From: a virus
Direction: 5' to 3' (one strand)
IMG/VR virus record: IMGVR_UViG_3300042569_000544
Span: 1 to 28,808 of that record
Length of the DNA: 28,808 nucleotides
Made by a program: the position numbers and the translations under genes. How positions within the stretch are numbered: the stretch's first letter is position 1; the number at the start of each line of letters is the position of its first letter. Shown here in pieces: positions 6,179 to 15,259 of this stretch. The notes beneath the pieces were generated by a model. The model worked only from the letters and a program-made list of their open reading frames with translations. It searched no databases and was not told where the DNA came from.

Positions 6179-6405
6179 ACTGGATAAACGTAAATGATAG
6201 ACTTCCAGAAATGAAGGAAGAACACCACGGTCACTTTAGCTCAAATAAAGTATTGGTTTACTCTAAAGAGGCAGGGTTATTCTTGGCATCGCTTTGCACA
6301 ACTTTTGGAAATTCTAATGGCAAGTGGTTTAAGGATGGAAGCTATAAAGTTTGCAAAGACGCCATAACCCACTGGACTATGCTACCCGATAAGCCTAAAT
6401 GCTAA
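6175..6405 (+). CDS. DUF551-like protein
   Basis: The 76-aa product begins W-I-N-V-N-D-R-L-P-E and continues with K-V-L-V-Y and I-T-H-W-T-M-L-P near the end. This is the spacing of DUF551 proteins, common in phages and prophages and of unknown function. Start ATG overlaps the phosphoesterase stop (ATGA). It is a compact cytoplasmic protein without membrane segments. Confidence 0.75.
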   Translation: MNWINVNDRLPEMKEEHHGHFSSNKVLVYSKEAGLFLASLCTTFGNSNGKWFKDGSYKVCKDAITHWTMLPDKPKC

Positions 6406-6602
6406 TCCCTAGAGACAAGCCCTTCATTGACGGTCTTCGCTATCGGGAGACTGCTAATGTAGATAACCGTAAGCTAATGCTCTACGAGGAAGACGAGAAC
6501 GGCCCATTGCAGCGTGTTTTAGGCGTTTTGGCTTGCGTAGAGGCGTTACCACCTGATAAAGTGGCAACGCCAGCTAAAAAGAAGCACGTTGGATTCTGGT
6601 AA
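6399..6602 (+). CDS. Small hypothetical protein, last gene of the rightward operon
   Basis: The 67-aa product starts MLIPRDKPFIDGLRYRETAN and ends in a Lys-rich tail (PAKKKHVGFW). Its start overlaps the end of the DUF551-like gene. It stops only 5 bp before a strong terminator, marking it as the promoter-distal gene of the rightward block. No family is recognised. Confidence 0.6.
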   Translation: MLIPRDKPFIDGLRYRETANVDNRKLMLYEEDENGPLQRVLGVLACVEALPPDKVATPAKKKHVGFW

Positions 6603-6607
6603 GACTA

Positions 6608-6631
6608 GCCCCCGTTATTGGGGGCTTTTTT
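6608..6631 (+). terminator. Rho-independent terminator ending the rightward operon
   Basis: GCCCCC (6608-6613), loop GTTATT, GGGGGC (6620-6625), then six T. The hairpin is strong and the T-tract lies on the rightward side, so it ends rightward transcription. The stop codon of the convergent leftward gene (6615-6617) lies within the loop. Leftward it has no T-tract after the stem, so it is not a good terminator in that direction. Confidence 0.93.
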
Positions 6632-9600
6632 GTTTACTCTCCTCTAGCTGCCTTACCGAACTTTCGTTCTGCATGTAAAACTGAGCACGCTGTGCAAAGT
6701 TTAGGTTGTCGAGGAATTTAGCCATCTCGCCAACAGCATCCTTGGTCTTTAAGTACCCCTCTGGATTGGCCGAGAAAAGGGAATTTACCAAAGCGTACTT
6801 ACCACGCGCAATTAGATTGGCGGCATTTCGAGTGGTTGCAGCCATTGATTGTCCCGCAACTCTAACTCCACCAATGGTTGCGGCAGTTGTACCAGCAGCA
6901 GCGGCAATACCACTACGCACGCTATCGTCACCCTTTGGTTGGCCTATAAACTTAGCCAAAACCAGCCCATCCTCGTATGACTTCCGAAGGCTCTTTAGCT
7001 GTTCCGGCGTGAACACGGCGATGGCACGTTGATACAGTGATTTATCGTCCTTGCTGGGCTTTAGTGCATCAACAAAAAGCGATAGTGCACGCTCTGGGTC
7101 GCGTCCATTAGCCGCACCCATAAGAACGTCATTCAGAAACCGTGTTTGCATTGCTTGCGCCAACAGCTTGTCCTCACGTTTGCCCCGCTGTAGCGTTGTC
7201 ATCATTGCCTTTAGGTCGGCGTTTGCCAATGGCCCCGAAGGCTCTGCAAAGGTGGAATAAAACTGGTCATAACTTTGGTAATCGCTCCTGATTTTCGCAA
7301 AGGACTGCGGCATCGCTTCGTTTCTTGCAACAAAGAGAAGCTCGTTTGCCTTCTTTTCATCCAACCCAGCTTTGGTTAAAGCCTTCCTTGCTTCATATAC
7401 AGACTTGCGTGCTTGTGGGTTATTGCCCATAGCTTCAAACAATGCAGCCTTACCAATTTGCGATTCTGCGTGTTGCGTTGCCAAGTCCTGCGTTAGCGCC
7501 TTAATCTTCGGCAAGCTAGCTAAATTACCCCTAGCGTTAGGCAGGGACATCAATGTCTCGACTTGCTGCTTGGTTAGCTTAGATGCCTCTGGATACGAGG
7601 CGATAGCATCCTCTAGCACAGCCCATGACCTAGTGTTACCAAAGCCGAACGACTGCAATGCTTCTGGGCGCTTACGCATGTCCCCAAGTGCGGATAGCAT
7701 AGTCTTAGGGTTAATTTCTCCACGCTGATTAGTCGCTAAGTCCATAACGTAAGAGCGAACAGCGTCACGCGAACGGATTTTGAGCATTTCCGCCAATTGG
7801 ACATTCCCGCTAGCACTTAGGGCCGTCTCCATCTTTGCGTATCGAGTGCCAGCACCAATACCATTGTCTTGAATGTCTTTGATTAGCGACTGCATCAATG
7901 GGGTGTTGTCGTTCTTCCCAAAGAGCATCGTTCGCACATCCCCATCCTTAAACGCCTCTATATTGCGATAATATGCGCGAGCTGCGTCCCATGCCTCTGC
8001 GCCATCTTTACCTAGAGCATTTACTTTCTGTAAGTTCATTGACTCCGTAATAGCTGACGAAGCCTTTGATAGATAGTGGTCAGAGGCAGTAGGCGCACCG
8101 CCAATCCCAATAAGATCAAAAACACCGTTTCTGGCGTTTATCAATTGGGTGCGAGTGGCGCTTGAATAAACCTTCTTACCCTCGTCGTCCAACTCAAACG
8201 GAATGTTTTTAAGCAGTGAAGAAACCTGCTTCTTAACTTCTTCAGGAGCCGCATCAATAGCGTTCTCAACAGATGAAACAATGGTCGCTGCGTCAAAATT
8301 TCCATCAGGTATAAGGTCGTGCATCGCATTGGATGTAGCCTTAAATGTTTCATAGGAAGCCTCTGCCTGCTGCGCTAAATTTGCGCGGGCCTGTTGTGCT
8401 ACAAGCGGGGACGTAGATGCGCCTCCAACTGCCTCAGCAAATTGCTTTGGCGTAAACGCAGCCAAGTAGCTATCAACCGCATATTGCGCCTCGCCATTGA
8501 GTGCATCAATCTTGGCCTGTCGTTGGGCTGAAGCAATGCCCTTTGCTTCACCAACAACCACTTTGCTTCGATTCTGTTTTGCTAACGCTAGTGCATTTGT
8601 CGCTACCCCCACATTTTCGCCCGCCTTAGTTGAAGCTTTTTCTAGCGCCGGAATAATGCCTGCACGCTTGTTTATCTGCTCCATCATAACGCTGGGTCTA
8701 GTCATTGGCGCAAACCCTCCAACCTCGCGCACTCTAGCATCATTAAAGCTAGTTAAAGCTTTTGCTACATTATCTCTTACAGCTTCATTGGAATCAACTG
8801 CTCGCATTAAATCAGGGGCATACCTAGAGTTGATAAACCCAAGCTCAACCTGTTCAGCCGGAAGGCCAGATTCAATTAGGCGTTGGCGCAAATTCATTGC
8901 AACCTTAGCTTCTTCCGCATTAGGGGCTATGCCACCAAGTACACCACTGAAACCGCTAGCACCGCCAGCAATAGCCATGCGCCGCAATGCCTCTCCGCTA
9001 TCCTCGCCTCTAATAGACGACGAAATCACTCCCTGTGATAAACCAAACACTGATGCACCCAATCCATTGAGTAGCGGGCGTGTAAGTGTACCCTTAGCCC
9101 ACGGACTAGTAAACCCCTCTACAGTAGCGGAACTAAATGAGTCGAATACGTCAGCGGCAATGTCTTTGGTCTCGTACTTTCCGATTCCTGTCACATCCCG
9201 CCTTGCTGACTTATATGTTGACCCAATGCCATAAATTAGCGCCGTTTTCGCCGCTGTGCCTAAGACCTTAGCAGCTGTCATTTCTGCTGTAACCGGATTA
9301 GAGAAAGAGGCGAGATTAACTAATGCGTCAACAGTATTATCTGCGTACTCACCGGATAACTGCTGGAGGCTTGGCGAGAATACGCCTTGCTCTCTAGCTC
9401 TATTGCGAGCTTCATCGCCAGCAAAAGCCAGTCTAATTTCCTCTATCGGCCCAGCGTTGCGAGCGCCGCTATCAGTAGTGAAGTAGGCAGGGTTTTGTTT
9501 ATCCACCTCAAACGATGGACGACGCGATAGCAATGAAGTGAAATCGTCTTCGCTAACACCAGCTTTCGCCGCTCTAGCAGCAAAGCTATTCATCTCTTCT

Positions 9601-9791
9601 TTACTAATTGCGCGACCCTCATTCTGGCGCTCCCATGCAGCAATGTATGCTGCTGACTTAGGCGCTGGAAGTTTCTGCTGTTCTGGCTGGGCTTGTTTGT
9701 CTAGCCCAGCAATAGCGGATTCCATGTCCTCAACACTAGTTCCATCAGGGAACTGAATGTCGCCATGCGTAGGGTGTTTTACGATTTGCAT
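6615..9791 (-). CDS. Large internal virion (ejection) protein
   Basis: The 1058-aa product is the longest in the window. The N-terminus (IVKHPTHGDIQFPDGTSVEDMESAIAGL) matches a short module common at the start of phage injection proteins. The rest is Ala/Lys/Gln-rich and helical, with Gly/Ala-rich membrane-prone stretches near 235-290 and 975-1000. No lysozyme or transglycosylase motif was seen. By position (last of the late block) and composition it corresponds to the large ejectosome protein that forms the DNA conduit through the host envelope, like T7 gp16. It follows the previous gene by 2 bp. The last codons read into the convergent terminator. Confidence 0.75.
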   Translation of the reverse strand: MQIVKHPTHGDIQFPDGTSVEDMESAIAGLDKQAQPEQQKLPAPKSAAYIAAWERQNEGRAISKEEMNSFAARAAKAGVSEDDFTSLLSRRPSFEVDKQNPAYFTTDSGARNAGPIEEIRLAFAGDEARNRAREQGVFSPSLQQLSGEYADNTVDALVNLASFSNPVTAEMTAAKVLGTAAKTALIYGIGSTYKSARRDVTGIGKYETKDIAADVFDSFSSATVEGFTSPWAKGTLTRPLLNGLGASVFGLSQGVISSSIRGEDSGEALRRMAIAGGASGFSGVLGGIAPNAEEAKVAMNLRQRLIESGLPAEQVELGFINSRYAPDLMRAVDSNEAVRDNVAKALTSFNDARVREVGGFAPMTRPSVMMEQINKRAGIIPALEKASTKAGENVGVATNALALAKQNRSKVVVGEAKGIASAQRQAKIDALNGEAQYAVDSYLAAFTPKQFAEAVGGASTSPLVAQQARANLAQQAEASYETFKATSNAMHDLIPDGNFDAATIVSSVENAIDAAPEEVKKQVSSLLKNIPFELDDEGKKVYSSATRTQLINARNGVFDLIGIGGAPTASDHYLSKASSAITESMNLQKVNALGKDGAEAWDAARAYYRNIEAFKDGDVRTMLFGKNDNTPLMQSLIKDIQDNGIGAGTRYAKMETALSASGNVQLAEMLKIRSRDAVRSYVMDLATNQRGEINPKTMLSALGDMRKRPEALQSFGFGNTRSWAVLEDAIASYPEASKLTKQQVETLMSLPNARGNLASLPKIKALTQDLATQHAESQIGKAALFEAMGNNPQARKSVYEARKALTKAGLDEKKANELLFVARNEAMPQSFAKIRSDYQSYDQFYSTFAEPSGPLANADLKAMMTTLQRGKREDKLLAQAMQTRFLNDVLMGAANGRDPERALSLFVDALKPSKDDKSLYQRAIAVFTPEQLKSLRKSYEDGLVLAKFIGQPKGDDSVRSGIAAAAGTTAATIGGVRVAGQSMAATTRNAANLIARGKYALVNSLFSANPEGYLKTKDAVGEMAKFLDNLNFAQRAQFYMQNESSVRQLEESKQKSPQ

Positions 9792-9793
9792 TA

Positions 9794-11119
9794 TTATTGT
9801 TCTTGCTGAATCAGCTTACCGTTCTCGTCAGGAATAAAAACAATTGGATTGCTAGTTGGGGAGAAATACTCCCCCTTAAATACCTCGATCGGGGTTTTAT
9901 TAGCATTAGCACCTTTAGTTTTGCGTGTAGGAAAATTAAATGGAGTCACCTTGACCATTTGCGACCTCTCAAACATTCTAGCCGAGTCTGATGCAGCCCA
10001 GGCGTTGTAATCGTTCATTTGCGCACGGTAAATGGAATCGCGCAGTTCAGCCATAAACTTAATTGTCTCAGGCTCCGTAAGTGCTGTGCCGCCAAAAGCA
10101 TTTCGTATGCGCTCGCCTTCCTTTTCAGTATTCATCATGCTAGAGGTAACTCCAGCCTGAGACGCAGCACTAATGCCCATTGAGGTCATTAACGCCTCCA
10201 TGATTTCAGTTGAACTTGCGCTATTCAATGCGTCCTTGTCTCCGCCAAAAACGGCGTCTGCTGCCTTTTTAACCCAAAGGCGCAGGGGCTGTACTGCACC
10301 AGTTACAGGCTTGCCCGATTCAATCAGGGCAAGAATTTCATTATTCTTCTTGATTTCGGTTGTCAGCCTTTGCCCTGTCTTATGCATTTCGTCCTGCCTC
10401 TTATACAGCGCCTCGCCAGCAATTTCATCGTATTTCTTTTGTCCGGGAGGGAGGTTTACTGTAGTGTTGGATGAACCAGCACCCTTAAATTCTTTCATCA
10501 ATGCTCTATCCGCAGGGCTTGCACCTAAAAAGGCTTTCCACTCAGGGGTTTCTTTAGCAGCCATTTTGCCTTCAAACTCCATGCGACCAACCTCGGCTGC
10601 ATCAAGAACTTCTGGGCTATAAACGCCAACGGGGTTCTTCTTTCCTAGTATTAAGGCGTTACGCGCAGATTCTATGTGCCGCTGCTTGTTTTGTTCAGCA
10701 GCCTGAGATTCAAGCATTTGCTGCTTAATTTGCCTGTCCTGAGTTTGGTATCCAAGTCCAACTAAATCGGCAAGTGTTTTGGTTGCTCCTTGGGATAAAG
10801 CAAACTTGTCGTCAACGCTAACACTAGGGTCATTTAGCTGTTGAAGTGTCTCCATGTAAGCCTTTTGTGCTTTTGGTGGCAGCGATGCAGCTATTTCCCC
10901 AAAGCCCTCTAGCTGCTTTGTGCTAGCCTTGATAGCCGACTCCTTCTGCTTATTGAGCTTCTTTTGCTCCGAGAAGTCCTTAATAGCCGCACCAATGCCC
11001 TGCCCTAGCTGTTGCATACCTTGCCCAATCGCAGCCGCTCCTTGTGCCGCTCCTTGCGTGTACGCTGAATAGTCTGTACGCCCTAATCCTGCGTTAATTT
11101 GTGAGCCTGATTGAAACAT
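9794..11119 (-). CDS. Internal virion (ejection) protein
   Basis: This 441-aa protein is rich in Ala, Gln, Lys and Gly. Its N-terminal third (AAQGAAAIGQGMQQLGQGIGAAIKDF, then a long Lys/Glu/Gln helix) is typical of phage internal head proteins. A Thr/Asn-rich linker lies near residue 215, and the C-terminal half is helical before a Lys/Asn-rich tail. Gene order (three large proteins at the end of the late operon, 2-bp spacing) supports a T7 gp15-like ejection protein. No enzymatic motif is visible. Confidence 0.7.
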   Translation of the reverse strand: MFQSGSQINAGLGRTDYSAYTQGAAQGAAAIGQGMQQLGQGIGAAIKDFSEQKKLNKQKESAIKASTKQLEGFGEIAASLPPKAQKAYMETLQQLNDPSVSVDDKFALSQGATKTLADLVGLGYQTQDRQIKQQMLESQAAEQNKQRHIESARNALILGKKNPVGVYSPEVLDAAEVGRMEFEGKMAAKETPEWKAFLGASPADRALMKEFKGAGSSNTTVNLPPGQKKYDEIAGEALYKRQDEMHKTGQRLTTEIKKNNEILALIESGKPVTGAVQPLRLWVKKAADAVFGGDKDALNSASSTEIMEALMTSMGISAASQAGVTSSMMNTEKEGERIRNAFGGTALTEPETIKFMAELRDSIYRAQMNDYNAWAASDSARMFERSQMVKVTPFNFPTRKTKGANANKTPIEVFKGEYFSPTSNPIVFIPDENGKLIQQEQ

Positions 11120-11120
11120 T

Positions 11121-12203
11121 TTATTTAGAGCTTAAATGATTAGCAATGCGACCATCCATCCACCAGCGAATTAGCTTCTTCAGCTTAGGCTTATTAGCAA
11201 TCCATAGGGCAAACTTCTCACCTCTTTTTGCGTACAGGTCATGGAACCAGCGAGGCGCGGAAACAGTGAGCCATTCACGGAACAGTAGCCACGAAGGGCT
11301 TTCCACTCCATAAATCTCGCGAGCAACCCAGCACATTGCTCCAGCAGCAGCACCACCACCACTAAGCGCACCACCAATAATCGCACCCCTCATTGCGCTC
11401 TTTGCGCCAAAAATAGAAGCCTGATAGTTAGCCTGATTTGCATTATTCTGCAATGCCAAGTTTACGCCAGCATTGGGGTCAAATAACTTCGGCCCTTGGT
11501 TCTGAGCCATACCCTGACTTTGACCCATAAACTGACTTCCCATAGCCAAAGCATTGCTAGGACGACCGAGAATAACGTTGGCAATGTCACCAGACAGCGC
11601 ACGGTTGTAACCGAAAGCCTGTTGACCTGCCATTTGTGCCATTTGCGCACGTTGAGCAAGAGCGTTCTGCCGATTGAGCATTTGCGCAGCAATTACGGAG
11701 TTACTGCCAGTACGCCCAGCCTGTTGACCAAGCATTAGGGCTTGCTGGTTAGCTGCACGCTGATCCTCAAAGCCAAGCGTTCCTGACTTATTGAAAGCAT
11801 CTAGCGCATAAGCCTGTTGAGCCTCGGCAATAGCCTTAGAATAGGGGTCTGCGTTGCGTAGGGCTTCAGTTGTCTGAGCACCATATTGACTAAGGCTGGC
11901 AATGTCCTGCTGACGCTGCATGGCTTGCGCTTCGCGGTCTAGTTCAGCCGATTTGCGTGTTGCTTGCTCAGTAAGGCCAATTACACCTTGCTGCCCACCT
12001 GTGCCAAGCATATAGGTGTTAATGTCGGCCAAGTCGAGAGCGGCATACTGAGGGCGATTTACGCGCTCTGCCTCAAGCAACTTAGCTTGCAATGTAGGAT
12101 CGGTAACGCCTTGATAGTTGGCAAACCCTTTGCCAAATAAGTATTCACCAGACGCTTGTGCGGCGTCAACTGGTGCTGGTGCTGCTGGTGCTTTTCCGCC
12201 CAT
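11121..12203 (-). CDS. Internal virion protein with conserved C-terminal domain
   Basis: The 360-aa product has two parts. Residues 1 to about 265 are Ala/Gln/Gly-rich low-complexity helices (AQRAQMAQMAGQQAFGYNR). A Gly/Ala-rich membrane-prone segment (GAIIGGALSGGGAAAGAMC) leads to a compact, basic, Trp-rich C-terminus (WVAREIYGVESPSWLLFREWL ... W-W-M-D-G-R). I recognise that C-terminal pattern from the ends of other phage internal or structural proteins. With the two genes that follow it probably forms the DNA-ejection apparatus (T7 gp14-like role). Confidence 0.7.
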   Translation of the reverse strand: MGGKAPAAPAPVDAAQASGEYLFGKGFANYQGVTDPTLQAKLLEAERVNRPQYAALDLADINTYMLGTGGQQGVIGLTEQATRKSAELDREAQAMQRQQDIASLSQYGAQTTEALRNADPYSKAIAEAQQAYALDAFNKSGTLGFEDQRAANQQALMLGQQAGRTGSNSVIAAQMLNRQNALAQRAQMAQMAGQQAFGYNRALSGDIANVILGRPSNALAMGSQFMGQSQGMAQNQGPKLFDPNAGVNLALQNNANQANYQASIFGAKSAMRGAIIGGALSGGGAAAGAMCWVAREIYGVESPSWLLFREWLTVSAPRWFHDLYAKRGEKFALWIANKPKLKKLIRWWMDGRIANHLSSK

Positions 12204-12204
12204 A

Positions 12205-12537
12205 TTAGTATCGAGTTAAAATTGTTTTGAGTTTATCCAAGTCGTAAAAACGTACATTGTCCTTACCATTAAATCCCCTGCGCCAACCAATGCGGGGTAA
12301 AGGATAGGGCAGCATCCTTATCATATCGTCCATCCTACCACTTCCGACAACAAGTTCAATGAACCATGCGTCGTGTCCATCTTCAGTAAATTCTTCGTGG
12401 TTAGCTTCACGGCAAGGGCGGGCAAAGGCAATGTAGTCTGGGCCTGTTGCTGTATGCCCGTACATGGTGTAAAGACGCTGAATACGACTAAACTCCTCAG
12501 CACCATACATAGATAGTGCTTTTACAGTTGCGTTCAT
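12205..12537 (-). CDS. Small hypothetical late protein
   Basis: The 110-aa product is mixed alpha/beta (ATGPDYIAFARPC, AWFIELVVGSGRMDDMIRMLPYPLPRIGWRRG, RFYDLDKL). Position between a fibre gene and the internal proteins invites comparison with T7 gp13-like internal or assembly proteins, some of which have acetyltransferase-like folds. No acetyl-CoA motif can be seen here. Its ATG overlaps the fibre gene stop (TAATG). The role is uncertain. Confidence 0.55.
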   Translation of the reverse strand: MNATVKALSMYGAEEFSRIQRLYTMYGHTATGPDYIAFARPCREANHEEFTEDGHDAWFIELVVGSGRMDDMIRMLPYPLPRIGWRRGFNGKDNVRFYDLDKLKTILTRY

Positions 12538-13247
12538 TAAGCTCCAAAAACAGCTACAGATATTTCTGATGCGTCGTCACCCCCAGAAATACCTCTAACA
12601 ACACACTGAACAACAAACTGTGCTGTAGTTCTACTTGTTGTGTTTATGTAGTTTCCACTGCCAGCACCGGAGCCGCCAGCATTCCCAATCGCTGAATAAT
12701 TTGCGCTAGATAAGCCAGAAGAAAAAACAACAGTGTAATTGCCTGCGCTATTTCTAGTTACAGAACTTACGTTATATGATGCTGTTGGGGCGTTTGACCC
12801 AGTTAATGTTCCATTGAATAATGCCCATGCCTTACACACCTGTGAAGAACTTTGAGTTGCAGCTGTACCAAGTCCTAGATTAGTTCTAGCAGTTGATGCA
12901 CTAGCAACATCAGACAAATTGGACGCACGTTGGCAACTAGCAGCAATTGCAGCAGCCTGTGCATCATCAGCCTCTTTCTTCGCAAAAGCAGTTGTGGCAA
13001 CAGCGGTCGTATTTGTGTCAACAGCCTGCGTTACAGCAGTGGCACCAGTTGGAATGGCTACCGTTAGCGACAACTTAGCACCAGTAATGCCACCATCCTT
13101 AACAACAATGGCACCACCAGACAAAGCAGTGGTAACACCATCTACAGCACCAGTGTCGAACGTGCCGCTATCAATTAGCTGATGCAGCTTAGGAGAAGTA
13201 ACTTGCTCTGTGCCGGTGAATGTTTTTCCTTTAACTAAAATTGCCAT
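12537..13247 (-). CDS. Tail fibre protein
   Basis: The 236-aa product starts with a small attachment-like module. It continues with a Thr/Ala-rich shaft and the segment A-S-N-L-S-D-V-A-S-A-S-T-A-R-T-N-L-G-L-G-T-A-A-T, a hallmark of phage tail fibres near the shaft-tip boundary. The C-terminal 80 residues (VCKAWALFNGT ... YNVSSVTRNSAGNYTV ... ANYSAIG) resemble small trimeric receptor-binding heads. It should bind the host surface. It ends in a TAATG overlap with the next gene. Confidence 0.85.
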   Translation of the reverse strand: MAILVKGKTFTGTEQVTSPKLHQLIDSGTFDTGAVDGVTTALSGGAIVVKDGGITGAKLSLTVAIPTGATAVTQAVDTNTTAVATTAFAKKEADDAQAAAIAASCQRASNLSDVASASTARTNLGLGTAATQSSSQVCKAWALFNGTLTGSNAPTASYNVSSVTRNSAGNYTVVFSSGLSSANYSAIGNAGGSGAGSGNYINTTSRTTAQFVVQCVVRGISGGDDASEISVAVFGA

Positions 13248-13250
13248 AAA

Positions 13251-15212
13251 TTATGTGCTTGATTGTTGAGATTTCATCGCAAGAGCAGCGCCAATTTTAA
13301 CAGCTCTTAGTTTTGGCCTGCCAGCAGTAGGAGTAAAAACCAATTGACCGGAATAGCCCCGATAGTTACCTGTGCGAGTTCGTAGCGTAGAATCTTCGCC
13401 TGCTGCCAAACTCGCCCCAAGCATTTCGTTAATGCTTTCAAGTTGAATGGAGTCATCAGGGTTAACGATTTCTAGGCTCAGACTAGCATTACTGGCAACC
13501 GCAGCAGAGCTTTCCACATGGATTTCCACGTTGTTCCACTGCTTCTTGTCGATAACACCATAGGTGTAACCACGCAAAGCCACCTCACTTGGAATAGCGT
13601 GCTGCGTCTCTGGCTGCGCCACTTCTAGGGCCAATGTGTCTTGAAAGCTATCCAATGTTTCAGCCTCATGTATTGCTCCACTTGAAGAAACATAGAACAA
13701 GCGATTAACGCTACTTGCGCCCGCCTCCAACACCCACTTGGCGTCAAATAGGGCCGTAGCGTCATCATTAACCGTGTCCACGCTTTCCCATGATTGATTA
13801 AGGAAGCTATAAACCAAAATGGAGCTATTGGTTGTCGCGCTATCCAGCGGAACGGCCAAATAGTAGCGATTGTCGTGAAACACGGCAGAAGCCTTGTCTG
13901 CATAGGCTCCATTGATACGCTTTATTACCGGACTAATAGACTCACTTAGCGGCAATCCAGCTCCACGCAAGTTATACAAGTCACCGAAATCGAGCGAGTA
14001 AACCCCGTTATCGCTAAGGAAAATAATGCTATTGCCAACCGTAACGATAGATTTGCGTGCTATACAGCCAACCTCACGGGTAAGCTCCTTAACTTGTGTG
14101 CTAGACAAATCCACCGTTCCCTGTACCAAATGGATGCTATTGCGACAGAAAACGATAATACTGTCATCAGCAAAAGACTTGAGGCCAACAATGTAATCGG
14201 CAGAGCCAGACGCGATAACAAATTGGTCTTGGATGGTGTCATAAGTGTTTTGGTCGAGAATGTCAGAGGCAATTAACTCATCTAGCGTGTTTCGGCTAGT
14301 GATAATAGGCGTACCACTGGTTCCAGCCATTGTCCATTTATACGGCATCCATAGGCGGCGACTATGATAAATAGCCCAAGGCGGCGTTGGCATGTGCGAG
14401 TAGCCAAGTCCAATGGTTACGCCTTTTGTAAACACAAAACTCTTATTTGTGTGGTTGCCTGCTTCTAAGCGAATAGTAAAAGTATTTGCAGTTGGAACTG
14501 TTTGAACGTAATAAAATCCTTTACCCTCAATAGAGGGATCATTTGTCTCGAGAACCTCTATTTTATCCCCTACAATTAAGCCATGTGAGGTTTCCGTAAT
14601 TGTAGCAACACCATTTGTTATATTGGTATTTGTGGATGTTTGAAATATCTTTGGCTGCGTGTACGCACCATTGGAAACAAGCGTAAACGCACCAGTAATA
14701 GATGCACTTGTTGCAGCCCATTGAAAGGCCACTTCACCGTCTCGCAGAATGAAGACGTAATTAAACGCATGGAGTACATCGCATTCCGCTGTTACGCCTT
14801 CAGTACCCGGATAGGATACGTCCGTACTTGTGCCGTCAGCAACTTTCACGAATACGGCCTTATTGGAGCCAGCTAAAACAATGTAGTCGTCTCCTTGGCT
14901 ATATGGGTTGCTAAACACCGCAGCACCATAGATGCCTGCTACATCATCTGATAATGACGGAGGTGTGCCAGCATCATTTAAATTAAATGGAAGCTGCAAG
15001 GCGTTGCCTGTTGCAAGAATAGGCCCAAATACGTCAATGGCCTTGCGGGGTTGCCAACTACCATCAACATCTAAGCGCCCATTCTCGCTTCGTGCTAACG
15101 TACCAACGGGGAGCTGGTCAGCACGCATACGCATGTTGAGCTTCGTAAAGCTTATGTCCGCATCGTCAATAATTTGGTCATCCCTAGGGCCGTTAGAAGA
15201 ATAGCGAGGCAT
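13251..15212 (-). CDS. Putative tail nozzle / tail tubular protein B-like
   Basis: The 653-aa beta-rich protein starts with N-M-R-M-R-A-D-Q-L-P-V-G-T-L-A followed by R-L-D-V-D-G-S-W, a layout common in podovirus tail nozzle or tubular-B-like proteins. The middle has repeating blades typical of a beta-propeller (DDYIVLAGSNKAVFVKV, SIIVFCRNSIHLVQG, SIIFLSDNGVYSLDF). In related phages this protein forms the distal tail tube below the adaptor. Its start sits in AATAAAGCCTAATG, shared with the adaptor gene start. Precise family assignment would need a structural search. Confidence 0.7.
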   Translation of the reverse strand: MPRYSSNGPRDDQIIDDADISFTKLNMRMRADQLPVGTLARSENGRLDVDGSWQPRKAIDVFGPILATGNALQLPFNLNDAGTPPSLSDDVAGIYGAAVFSNPYSQGDDYIVLAGSNKAVFVKVADGTSTDVSYPGTEGVTAECDVLHAFNYVFILRDGEVAFQWAATSASITGAFTLVSNGAYTQPKIFQTSTNTNITNGVATITETSHGLIVGDKIEVLETNDPSIEGKGFYYVQTVPTANTFTIRLEAGNHTNKSFVFTKGVTIGLGYSHMPTPPWAIYHSRRLWMPYKWTMAGTSGTPIITSRNTLDELIASDILDQNTYDTIQDQFVIASGSADYIVGLKSFADDSIIVFCRNSIHLVQGTVDLSSTQVKELTREVGCIARKSIVTVGNSIIFLSDNGVYSLDFGDLYNLRGAGLPLSESISPVIKRINGAYADKASAVFHDNRYYLAVPLDSATTNSSILVYSFLNQSWESVDTVNDDATALFDAKWVLEAGASSVNRLFYVSSSGAIHEAETLDSFQDTLALEVAQPETQHAIPSEVALRGYTYGVIDKKQWNNVEIHVESSAAVASNASLSLEIVNPDDSIQLESINEMLGASLAAGEDSTLRTRTGNYRGYSGQLVFTPTAGRPKLRAVKIGAALAMKSQQSST

Positions 15213-15259
15213 TAGGCTTTATTTAAGAGGAATTATTTACTTCTATTCTACAAAAACCA

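Noticed and set aside
8497-9234. 245-codon plus-strand frame opposite the large ejection protein
   Set aside because: It mirrors an Ala-rich gene on the other strand; its Ser/Ala/Pro-rich translation is typical of an antisense shadow.
10173-10622. 149-codon plus-strand frame opposite the 441-aa internal protein
   Set aside because: Antisense shadow with no start signal, in a block otherwise transcribed leftward.
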